This document shows positions 43,329 through 52,291 of a DNA stretch of 64,000 nt, piece after piece. The stretch's first letter is position 1. The number at the start of each line of letters is the position of its first letter. Below the pieces are notes generated by a model that was not told where the DNA came from, searched no databases, and was given only the letters and a program-made list of their open reading frames with translations. The position numbers and the translations under genes are program-made. Origin of the DNA: Cololabis saira (lineage: Eukaryota > Chordata > Actinopteri > Beloniformes > Belonidae); the NCBI RefSeq assembly GCF_033807715.1, contig NC_084590.1:2144501-2208500 (forward strand). Direction: 5' to 3'.

Positions 43329-43836
43329 CACTTTCCATGACACCTGTTTCCCATGATAGCATAGCAGTGAGGATGAATGTGTGAAAACTCGTGCTGATGG
43401 CAGTCCTTTCATACGTGTGCAGCAGGTCATTCTACCCTGGATGGTTTCGTCATCCACTCCCCGTATTAAAGGTGGTGTGAGTCATTACCAGCTGAAGGGC
43501 CTTGGAGGTGGAGGACGGCTACGAGAGCTGCTGCCACAATGCATTCCCCCGAGACGTCTAGTCCAGGGCCCGCGGAGTCTGAGAGCAGAGAGGAGCGCTG
43601 AAAAAATGGGAGGAAATATGTGCAACAATGGCAGTCTGGTTTGGGAGGAGGTGCAGAGGTCAAGGTGCTGGGGTAAGAAGTCACCAATAGAAAGCAGAGC
43701 AAGGGAATAGCCCTTTAGTATTTCTTTTTTTTTTTTTAAATAATAACATGTATACCAGAGGGACTGGAGAACAAACAGCAACTGAACCAACAGCTTTACT
43801 GTTCTTCCTCCTGTCACAGCTGGGACAATACATGCA
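43329..43836. other. No recognised feature
   Basis: Overlapping short frames on both strands have no family match. A T run lies near 43725-43740. Confidence 0.4.
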
Positions 43837-44205
43837 CAGGACTGTCTCAGAAAATTAGAATATTGTGATAAAGTTCTTTATTTTCTGTAATGCAATTAAA
43901 AAAACAAAAATGTCATCCATTCTGGATTCATTACAAATCAACTGAAATATTGCAAGCCTTTTATTATTTTAATATTGCTGATTATGGTTTACAGTTTAAG
44001 ATTAGGATTCCCAGAATATTCTAATTTTTTTGAGATAGGATATTTGAGTTTTCTTAAACTGTAAGCCATGATCAGCAATATTAAAATAATAAAAGGCTTG
44101 CAATATTTCAGTTGATTTGTAATGAATCCAGAATGTATGACATTTTTGTTTTTTTAATTGCATTACAGAAAATAAAGAACTTTATCACAATATTCTAATT
44201 TTCTG
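43837..44205. mobile_element. Tc1/mariner-type MITE, right end missing
   Basis: The left end caggactgtctcagaaaatt is complete. The right end stops at ctaattttct and joins ggtagcagcgggatgacccg, the same junction as in the left arm of the inverted duplication. Confidence 0.87.
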
Positions 44206-44435
44206 GTAGCAGCGGGATGACCCGAGGGGGGGGTGCAAGCAGGTGGAAGCAGCAGCGGGATGACCAGAGGGGGACCGCAGGCAGGTGGAAGCAGCAGCGG
44301 GATGACCAGCAGGCCAGAACGCAGCTCCCGAAGCTCCGGCCTGCAAACATGCACAAAAGAGACAAAAAGGGGGGCCAGCACAAGAAACTACAGGAGCGAT
44401 GGACAAAAATGATAGCTATGAGATACTTATAATAA
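44206..44435 (-). repeat. L2 3'UTR fragment with about three units of a 40-bp motif
   Basis: The motif gcaggtggaagcagcagcgg followed by gatgacc occurs about three times. It is the same sequence found once in L2 copy A and about eight times, in longer units, at 13.4-13.96 kb. The remainder matches the L2 tail (gatagctatgagatacttat against copy B). Confidence 0.78.
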
Positions 44436-44591
44436 ATACAAATAGAAATGGAGAATAGAAAATTATGAAATTATGTGTTGATAAGTCAAATAATTCAGAT
44501 AATTGAGGAAAAACTGGCAAATAAACCATTAATATATAAATCATCAATACCTTTCCCAGTCCAACTTTGTAAAGTTCTCTCAGCAATATTA

Positions 44592-45300
44592 TGGCCGCGT
44601 TCAGACTGCAGGCAAATCTGATTCATATCTGATTCCTTCTCATATCCGATTTTCAGGGCTGACTGTCCACACTGTTTTTAGCAAGTGTCCAAATCAGATC
44701 TGGCTCTGTTCAGACTGGGCCACATCATTGACTGATCTGACGGGTTGCCGTAGCAACGACATCGGAGCGGAGGCGTCACCCAGCGCGTGTATTGTGTGAA
44801 GTCATGTAATTGCGACATCAAAAACAACAGACTGAAGGCTGATTTATGGTTCCGCGTTACACCAACGCAGAGCCTACGGCGTAGGGTACGCGGCGACACG
44901 CACCGTACGTGGAAATGCGGTCTTTTTTCTGCTATTAAAACATGTTGTAATGTGAATTTGCAACACTTAAACTACAAATAATAGTTTTTGACGTGACATC
45001 AGAGATTGTACATGCTCTCTGTGAAAGGATGAGTAGCTCCACAACTGGAAATGGGCGGGTGGTTTGGAGCATCTGGGACAGTCATATCCGATCTGAGTGT
45101 TTGGACTGTTCAGACTGAGACGCATCTGCCCAAATGAGATATGGATCGGATATGAAACTACCTCCTGGAGGTGGTTTCCATCTGGTTTGCAAAAATCGGA
45201 TATCATGCGGTTTGGGACTGTTCAGACTTCAAAAGAGTCATCCAGTTTCTATCTGGATGGGCTAAAAATCGGATATTTGCCTGCAGTCTGAACGCGGCCT
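44592..45300. mobile_element. TIR element (ggccgcgttcagactgcagg), absent from the paralogous arm
   Basis: Ends ggccgcgttcagactgcagg and cctgcagtctgaacgcggcc are perfect complements, continuing into caaat. Both ends border tat. The left arm of the inverted duplication reads cagcaatatgacttg (reverse complement of 39300-39314) without the insert, so the empty site is known. A MITE scrap is nested at 44836-44916. No transposase. Confidence 0.88.
44836..44916. mobile_element. Partial nested MITE (family 'ctgatttatggttc')
   Basis: Only the left half is present: aggctgatttatggttccgc, then ccaacgcagagcctacggcg and gtacgcggcgacacgcaccg. The right end is missing. Confidence 0.72.
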
Positions 45301-45359
45301 ATGACTTGAAATGTTAGAATTATTGATAAGAGGAGTATTCAAAAGTAAAACTCAGCAAC

Positions 45360-45417
45360 AGCATTACAGGAAATAAAGGACTTTATCACAATATTCTCAT
45401 TTTCTGAGACAGTCCTG
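45360..45417. mobile_element. Fragment of Tc1/mariner-type MITE
   Basis: Only the right-hand end remains: aggaaataaaggactttatc through ctgagacagtcctg followed by TA. Confidence 0.75.
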
Positions 45418-45620
45418 TACATGTAAATGTACTTCATTTATACAGCACTTTACAACAAACTTTTGGTGTACCAAAGTGCTTTACAGCAGGTAATAAATAA
45501 AAAGGAGAATAAGTAAGAACAATCAAAAACAATAAAAGAACATTGAAAAACAATGAAATACAACAAAATCTAATAAGATGAAAGTGTCATCACACTATTG
45601 GGTGTTAAAAGCCATCCCAA

Positions 45621-46919
45621 GCAAGACGTCGTATCTTACTTTCATGGAAATCCCCCAAGTCTCCGTCTATTTCTCTTTGGCTTAGTGATGTTATGTTTTT
45701 CTCAAATTGGAAAAGGTGAGATACTCCGTAAAAGGCAACACAGCTAAAGTTGAAGACTCTACCCACCGACTGACCCCCCCTCCCTTAATTTTCTTTTCAT
45801 TTCCTTTATTTGTTTTTTATCATTAGGGCCCGAGCACTTGCAGTGCGAAGGCCCTATTGTATCTGTAGGAATTTTTTTTTTCTTTCTTTCTTTATTTCTT
45901 CTGACGAAAGGAGGGCCTTTTTGCCCCCCTAAACGTCCCCAAAAAGTCACCAAATTTTGCATGCAAGTCAGGCCTGGCGAAAAATGATATGATATTTCAT
46001 GGTTTGCATTAATGGGCGTGGCCTAGCGGCTCAACAGCGCCCCCTAGAATACTTTTCTCTGCCATAACTTTTTAATGGTTTGACATAGGAAGTTGTGGGT
46101 GGTGTCATGGGACTTTGTACTGAGTTCTTAAGCTTCGTTGGCCTTAATTAGCCCCGCCCCTTCTTCTGATTGGTTGTCCCGATTTTCTGCTATAACATTG
46201 GAATGGTTTGACAGAGAGTCCTGGGTGGTGTCATCAGATTCTTTATGGAGTCCTTGACCTTCATTGGCCAGAATTAGCCCCGCCTCTTCTTCTGATTGGT
46301 TGTCCCTTTTTTCTGCTATAACTTTTTCATGGTTTGACATAGGAAGTCGTGGGTGCTGTCATGGGACTTTGTACTGAGTTCTTAAGCTTCGTTGGCCTTA
46401 ATTAGCCCCGCCCCTTCTTCTGATTGGTTGTCCCTTTTTTCTGCTATAACTTTTGGATGGTTTGACATAGGAAGTCGTGGGTGGTGTCATTTCTGATATG
46501 CTTATGGGGGGCGGTGGCCGTGAGTGCGAGGGCCCGTTCATTGCTGCTTGCAGCTTTAATTATTATTTATGTTGCATTTTATGTTTTATTTATTTCCATT
46601 TAATGGGATATCAGCGATGGGCATTTGCATTTACCACTGCATTTGTTTTTTGTATGCACTTTTGCTCATTCATTACTTTCCTCCTTTGATCATTTCTTGC
46701 TCATCTGTTTATTTATTATTTAACGCTACAGAGACTCTGTTCCCTAGTTAGGTTTTGTGTGTTTAAAAAAAAAAAAAAAAGGGGACAATGTATAATGTAT
46801 AATGCGTTTCTTTGATTTCATGTTTCCATGTTATCATTGTATGTTGTTTCTTCTAAAAAGATCAATAAAAAAAAAAAAAAACTAATATCAGTATCTAAAC
46901 TTAAAAAAAAAAAAAAAAA
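45621..46919 (+). mobile_element. L1-like insertion with 14-bp TSD, 5'-truncated
   Basis: Exact TSDs aaaagccatcccaa lie at 45607-45620 and 46920-46933, and an A run immediately precedes the right one. A polyadenylation-type aataaaa is at about 46862. The left part reads as the last codons of an L1-type ORF2 (MEIPQVSVYFSLA-like region, plus). The element itself carries a nested insertion at 45824-46556. Confidence 0.82.
45824..46556 (-). mobile_element. 128-bp-repeat element, copy 2 (inverted)
   Basis: This is the reverse complement of the family at 5128-6811. It starts agggcccgagcacttgcagt and ends tgctgcttgcagctttaatt. Repeats with a 126-128 bp step lie at about 46095, 46222, 46350 and 46478. 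Copy 1's 5760-6600 blocks are mostly missing. It is nested in the L1-like insertion. Confidence 0.85.
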
Positions 46920-47060
46920 AAAAGCCATCCCAAAGAGGTGGGTTTTTAGCCTATAAATCCAAGATGCCGAGGTCAGAAATCAGCAGCACATCTGCAGGGA
47001 GCTCATTCCAGAGCCCGGGGGCGGCAACAGAAGAGGCTCCGTCACCCCACTGTTTATGTT

Positions 47061-47329
47061 TTCACCTCCAGACTTCCAGCAAAAGTTGATTTGTTGACCT
47101 CAGAGCTCTACTGCGGGTGTTATTTGTCTATATTAGCAACGTTGTTTAAATCACACATCCATCCAGCCATCATCAACAGCTGCTTCTTCCTGTTCAGGGT
47201 CAGCCCGGCCGTCCCAGCCTCCCCCTCTTCACGTGAAGGCCAGAGCTTTATCCTGCAGGGCTCAGTCACAGGGATCAAATATCCCCCACAGGTGGTCCAA
47301 ACTGAAAAAACTGGACTCTGGAAAAAGAA
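47061..47329. other. No recognised feature
   Basis: Possibly more LINE sequence adjoining the RT scrap, but no motif is clear. Confidence 0.35.
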
Positions 47330-47512
47330 ACTGCTGAAAAAACCCCACACTCAAGCCTGCCCAGGTTGAAAACTACCATCCGGTCTCACTGCTCCCATTC
47401 AGGTCTAAACTTCTAGAAAGTGCCGTCTTCAGACAATTCTCACAGTTCCTGCATGACAACTTCCTGTATGATCCACATCAGTCAGGTTTTAGGCCGAAAC
47501 ACCAACCAAACT
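47330..47512 (+). pseudogene. LINE reverse transcriptase scrap (inverted pair, copy 1)
   Basis: One frame reads NYHPVSLLPFRSKLLESAVF, then FLHDNFLYDPHQSGFRPK, the RT fingers region (motifs 1-2) of an L2/CR1-like LINE. The rest is missing because a hAT MITE follows directly. An inverted copy is at 49266-49455. Confidence 0.75.
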
Positions 47513-48320
47513 GAAAAATCTGATTTAAAATTAGTAAAAATGACCATGTAAACACCTAATTCCCAATGAAAATGGACATTCCGAATTAAACTTAATTCTG
47601 AAGTAAGTGGCTGGTTTATTCTGATTTTAAATCTGAATAGAATAATTCCGTGATCATGTATACACTCATTCCTCTTTAAATTAATTCTGGTCTTTCTGCG
47701 CTGCTCGTTCCCTCGCCCGTCTGTCTCCATGATGCTTACAGGACTGTCTCAGAAAATTAGAATATTGTGATAAAGTCCTTTATTTTCTGTAATGCAATTA
47801 AAAAAACAAAAATGTCATACATTCTGGATTCATTACAAATCAACTGAAATATTGCAAGCCTTTTATTATTTTAATATTGCTGATTATGGCTTACAGTTTG
47901 CAATATTTCAATTGATTTGTAATGAATCCGGAATGTATGACATTTTTGTTTTTTTAATTGCATTAGAGAAAATAAAGGACTTTGTAATTGCATTACAGAA
48001 AATCACAATATTCTAATTTTCTGAGACAGTTCTGTATATTCCACGCCGGGCTGGTTTTCCTAACAAAGTTTAAAGATGGCAGCACGCAGTAAACGCTGGT
48101 CAAGAACAGAGACCATTTATTTAATAAATAGCTTGGAGGACCTGGAAATAATTAAAAGAACAGATGGAAACAGGAAACATCAAAATTGTGAGCTTTTCAA
48201 AGTTGTAGTGGCTAAGTTAGTTTTTCTTCCGGTAGACGTAACTTGAAGGAAAATAGTTTAATTCAGAATTATTTAATTCTGAATAATTAATTCCGAATTA
48301 AAAAACATGTAACCGTGGCC
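47513..48320. mobile_element. hAT MITE copy 2, left end lost, Tc1-type MITE inserted
   Basis: It matches 12390-13045 (aagtaagtggctggtttatt, tcgttccctcgcccgtctgt, aaacgctggtcaagaacaga). It ends aaaaacatgtaaccgtggcc. It is split by a Tc1-type MITE at 47739-48034. Confidence 0.83.
47739..48034. mobile_element. Tc1/mariner-type MITE (internally deleted), TA duplicated
   Basis: Ends caggactgtctcagaaaatt and ctgagacagttctg are flanked by TA. Copy 1 of the host hAT shows the unoccupied site as cgcttatattcc at about 12657-12668. Confidence 0.88.
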
Positions 48321-49039
48321 AATGTTTTAAGAAGATAGATTCCACAAATCTGTTTGACCTTCTGATTACTGCTCCGACTGCCTTTTTTCATGTTTTTAGC
48401 TCAAGAGCCATGTTACTGTTGCTTTTCCATCATTGTTACATTTCACCGGCAGGAGGGACAGCGAGAGTGGTCAACACTGGAGGAAAGATGAATGCAGTCG
48501 AGCATAGAGATGACGTTTCAGGACAGTGATTTCATGAAGCAAAGACTGTACCGGACTGGGCTCAGGGGGAGTGTCTGACGCTTCACACTCCAAACTTCTC
48601 AAACTCTCACTCATGTTTGCTCTGTTGTTGGACTAGCTGGTCACATGTACTTGTGCTGATTAAAAAGCCAAACTTAAAAACTTGCAAGATGTAAACAATG
48701 AACATAGATAAAATAAACAAGGTTAGTATTTAGTCACAGCTGAAAAAGTGATGACAGAAGTATCATTGATGCTGTTTAAGATCATGACATCAAAGATTTC
48801 AGACATTTAGTAGCATGTGGCCTTAGATTGTCTCTTCCAGTCCCGGAGAAGAGTTAGTTATTCTTGCTAATGTCTCATTTCAGCTCTTCTATAGAGCATG
48901 TACAGGGCGTTTTTGGTCAGTCTGGACTGCAGATTGCTCATGAACCATGCTGTTGAAATATATGATCCAATATCGTCTTGCTGAAATAAACAAGCTCTCC
49001 CCTTTAAAAAAAGTGGTATTCCTCTATTACTACTACCAC
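48321..49039. other. No recognised feature
   Basis: No supported gene or repeat; this is the spacer between two inverted copies. Confidence 0.45.
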
Positions 49040-49265
49040 TACGGAATTGATTTCAAGTGGAATGAGTGTAAACATGATCGCAGAATTATTCTATTCAGAT
49101 TTAAAATCGGAATAAACCAGCCACTTTCTTCGGAATTAAGTTTAATTCGGAATGTCCATTTTCATTGGGAATTAGGTGTTTACATGGTCATTTTTACTCA
49201 TTTTAAATCAGATTTAATTTTAATTCTGAATTAAAGAGGAATTAAACTTCCCATGTAAACACACA
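49040..49265. mobile_element. hAT MITE copy 3, partial, inverted
   Basis: This is the reverse complement of the left part of 12390-13045: ccagccactttcttcggaat, tcattgggaattaggtgttt and aattaaacttcccatgtaaa. Confidence 0.83.
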
Positions 49266-49455
49266 CAGTAACTGATAGAAGAGCAGTTTGGTTGGTGGTT
49301 CGGCCTAAAACCTGACTGATGTGGATCATACAGGAAGTTGTCATGCAGGAACTGTGAGAATTGTCTGAAGACGGCACTTTCTAGAAGTTTAGACCTGAAT
49401 GGGAGCAGTGAGACCGGATGGTAGTTTTCAACCTGGGCAGGCTTGAGTGTGGGGT
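49266..49455 (-). pseudogene. LINE reverse transcriptase scrap (inverted pair, copy 2)
   Basis: On the minus strand it repeats the RT scrap of 47330-47512 (cctgactgatgtggatcata, caggaactgtgagaattgtc, ctgaatgggagcagtgagac). It keeps the junction to the hAT MITE that copy 1 has partly lost. Confidence 0.78.
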
Positions 49456-50577
49456 TTTTTTTTACTGCTCATTTTAAGACATGTAGTCTGAATCTCGGGT
49501 ACCCATCATAGCTGCAAAAAACTGTTATTCTGAACCCCCAAAACAGATAGTCCCTTCCTAAAAATAATCATATTTAAATCAAATTCCCAGAGGCCCGCTA
49601 GTGAAAAGAGCTAATGGATAATAAATGAACACACCTCCTGCTGCTGGACAGACACGCAATTCAGTATCGGTGCTATTTTTTCAGCACTTCCTTTAGATCA
49701 CCTCAGCTCTTCAAATCCTTCCCTTGGATGCTTGAGTCAGAATTGGACTCCAAATATAAAAGTAGCCAACATGTAGCCAAATGACAATAAAGATAACAGC
49801 TGGACCCTCCATTTATTACACTCAGAACCTGCAATTGTGTAACATGATGGATCATATAGTCTTTCAGTCACATCATGTCGGTAAATCTGTTTTTCTTTAT
49901 ATGCCCATTTTAAGAGATGTAGATGGGAAAAGAGCAGTGAAATACAATTATTGCAGCTACTTATGCATAAAATGTAAAAAAGCATAAGCAAAAAAGAAAT
50001 AGGAAAGCTAATGATGCTGCTGGCAAACTGACTCCATACTGCAATACTACTGTAATCAAGTTATCCTGCTGTGAATATGTGAATATCAATGAAAGAGATT
50101 TTTTATCATTTTTCTTTAAACATGAAATGCATTGAGGTACTTTCATTTATTTTCCTCTTGCTTATGTGAGACGGAGGATGAAAGCTTGAGACTCAGCGGG
50201 TCAACACAGCGGTCACTATGACCACAGTATTTGAACTAAAATGCACATGTACTGGTTGCCAACACAACGCAGACAGTTTATTAGCCACCTGCAGCAGAGA
50301 GTAACAGGCTTCTACCTCTGGAGCAGCACCCACTCTCAGCTTTAATCTTCCTCTAAATCCAGCACCACACCATGACTTCATCATGAAAAAGTTCCTGTAG
50401 GAAATGTCACAGAATAAAAAATTGCATCCAACTTTCTCTGACAATTAGACTCTACAGAAAAGATGAATAACCATTTTCTCATAAATACTTCCTCATTCCG
50501 CAATGGTAAATACATGGAATAAGATTTAATTAGTCCTGGAAAACAAAATCTATAACCCATTTATTTTATATCAATTA
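49456..50577. other. No recognised feature
   Basis: No supported gene or repeat. Confidence 0.45.
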
Positions 50578-50763
50578 GTGAGTAGCAGTGTTGGGACTAA
50601 CGCGTTATTTAGCAATGCGTTACAGTAACGCCGTTAGTTTTGCAGTAACTAATACTCTAACGCATTACTTTTTAAATTCAGTCACGCAATTACCAAACGG
50701 TGTGTTACTCCGTTATTTCTGGCGACAGTGAAGCTTTTTTTCCCCACATGGAGACCGGAGGAA

Positions 50764-50768
<5 letters not shown>

Positions 50769-50832
<64 letters not shown>
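50769..50832. repeat. (GT)n microsatellite
   Basis: A pure GT run of about 64 bp inside the hAT element. Confidence 0.97.
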
Positions 50833-50834
<2 letters not shown>

Positions 50835-50901
50835 CTTTCAAAAACATGACGGTCATGAGCCAAGAGAAGGCGAGTTTCTCAACGTGGAGATATTGTCATT
50901 A

Positions 50902-51350
50902 CAGTAATCCCTCGTTTTTTCGCAGGGGTTACGTTCCAAAAGAACCCGTGGTAAGTGAAATTCTTTTTACAATTATTATAGAAGGCTTCAAATTGCAGAG
51001 ATCAGCACCACCTTGCACGTATTCCTGCTCTGTAGCATCTTTTTCTCCTAAACCCGCGGTGCAGGTGGGTTTTTTGAGAGAACAACATATTTATGGGTCA
51101 TTGTTGTCGCTTTTTTTTCTTCTGGGCAAAAAGATTCTTATAAACCGACATGCCACCATGGATTATATCTGAGACTGTAATGAACGATTCATCAAAGGCT
51201 CCCGTTCTTGAGCTGCTGCTGAAGCTCATTGGCTGTTCTCAGCTTGTTGCTAAGCAACTAACGTTATTGACACAGGAAGTGAAGAAGCGGGGAGACTGTT
51301 TAGCCAATCAGAATGCAGAACACGATGCACAATAAAAATCCATACAGTAT
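50902..51350. mobile_element. pogo/Tigger-like MITE copy 2, right end diverged
   Basis: The left end cagtaatccctcgttttttc follows TA. Its interior matches 11754-12354. The right end is unclear, near ccatacagtatcagtacagt. Confidence 0.72.
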
Positions 51351-51620
51351 CAGTACAGTACCTGCTGAAATGAAGGCTAGAGGGGCATTAATGGGAGCAT
51401 TTAAAATAATGTTTTTATTTAAAGTAACTAAAAAGTTACTTTTCATAGTAACTCTTTGCTTTTTGGTCTAAGTAACTGAGTTACTAACTGAGTTACTTTT
51501 TAATGAAGTAACTAGTATTGGTAACTAGTTACTATTTTTCAGTAACTAACACAACACTGGTGAGTACCCTCCCCTATGGTCATGAACTTTGGGTAGTGAC
51601 CGAAAGGACAAGATCGCGGA

Positions 51621-51940
51621 GATGAGTTTCCTCCACAGGGTGGCTGGACGCTCCCTTAGAGATGAGTTTCCTCCACAGGGTGGCTGGACGCTCCCTTAGA
51701 GATGAGTTTCCTCCGCAGGGTGGCTGGACGCTCCCTTAGAGATGAGTTTCCTCCGCAGGGTGGCTGGACGCTCCCTTAGAGATGAGTTTCCTCCGCAGGG
51801 TGGCTGGACGCTCCCTTAGAGATGAGTTTCCTCCACAGGGTGGCTGGACGCTCCCTTAGAGATGAGTTTCCTCCGCAGGGTGGCTGGACGCTCCCTTAGA
51901 GATGAGTTTCCTCCGCAGGGTGGCTGGACGCTCCCTTAGA
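51621..51940 (+). repeat. 40-bp minisatellite, 8 units
   Basis: Units starting gatgagtttcctccgcaggg begin at 51621 and every 40 bp to 51901. The only variable base is ccAca/ccGca (A in units 1, 2 and 6). The unit corresponds to the LINE codons for the EMSFLRRVAG region. Confidence 0.97.
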
Positions 51941-52060
51941 GATAGGGTGAGGAGTTCGGTCACCCGGGAGGAGCTCGGAGTCGAGCCGCTGCTCCTTCAC
52001 ATTGAGAGGAGTCAGCTGAGGTGGCTTGGGCATCTGTACCGGATTCTCCTGGATCCTCCC

Positions 52061-52284
52061 TAGGGAGGTGTTCCAGGCATGTCCCTCCTCCCTAGGGAGG
52101 TGTTCCATGCATGTCCCTCCTCCCTAGGGAGGAGTTCCAGGCATGTCCCTCCTCCCTAGGGAGGTGTTCCATGCATGTCCCTCCTCCCTAGGGAGGTGTT
52201 CCAGGCATGTCCCTCCTCCCTAGGGAAGTGTTCCAGGCATGTTCCTCCTCCCTAGGTAGGTGTTCCAGGCATGTACCTCCTCCC
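52061..52284 (+). repeat. 32-bp minisatellite, 7 units
   Basis: Units starting tagggaggtgttccaggcat begin at 52061, 52093, 52125, 52157, 52189, 52221 and 52253, in exact 32-bp steps. Variants are caggc/catgc and ggagg/ggaag/gtagg. The array ends at the L2 copy B junction. Confidence 0.96.
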
Positions 52285-52291
52285 TCCCTCT

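Larger units (their letters stand above)
43837..45345 (-). repeat. Inverted duplication, right arm (with later insertion)
   Basis: This is the reverse-complement partner of 39256-39855. Additional content compared with the left arm: about 200 bp of L2 3'UTR (44222-44420) and a TIR element (44592-45300). The L1-like relic lies at 44436-44590 and its flank resumes at 45301 (tatgacttgaaatgttagaa). Confidence 0.88.
45420..47060 (-). repeat. LINE 3'UTR interrupted by an L1-like insertion
   Basis: Left piece 45420-45620 (tttatacagcactttacaac, caaagtgctttacagcagg) and right piece 46920-47060 (gaggtgggtttttagcctat, gcagggagctcattccagag) are successive parts of one fish LINE tail. They are separated by an insertion bounded by the duplicated aaaagccatcccaa. 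The LINE family cannot be named from the tail alone. Confidence 0.72.
50586..51559. mobile_element. hAT element (cagtgttggg ends), 8-bp TSD, with nested insertions
   Basis: Ends cagtgttgggactaacgcgt and ...actaacacaacactg, with flanks gtgagtag (50578-50585) and gtgagtac (51560-51567), a 7-of-8 match. The arms are rich in gtaact/agttac. The interior has a GT run (50769-50832) and a pogo-like MITE (50902-51350). Confidence 0.85.
51568..52290 (+). mobile_element. Rex3/RTE-like LINE C-terminal fragment with two minisatellites
   Basis: One frame reads LPYGHELWVVTERTR at the start. After the first array come the codons of VRSSVTREELGVEPLLLHIE and SQLRWLGHLYRILLD, the conserved C-terminal part of fish Rex3-type (RTE clade) LINE proteins, with shifts caused by the arrays. 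It ends in a 32-bp array that abuts the L2 copy B junction. Confidence 0.78.

Noticed and set aside
43381..43817. Overlapping frames on both strands as possible exons
   Set aside because: Several frames overlap in both directions, with no known motif.
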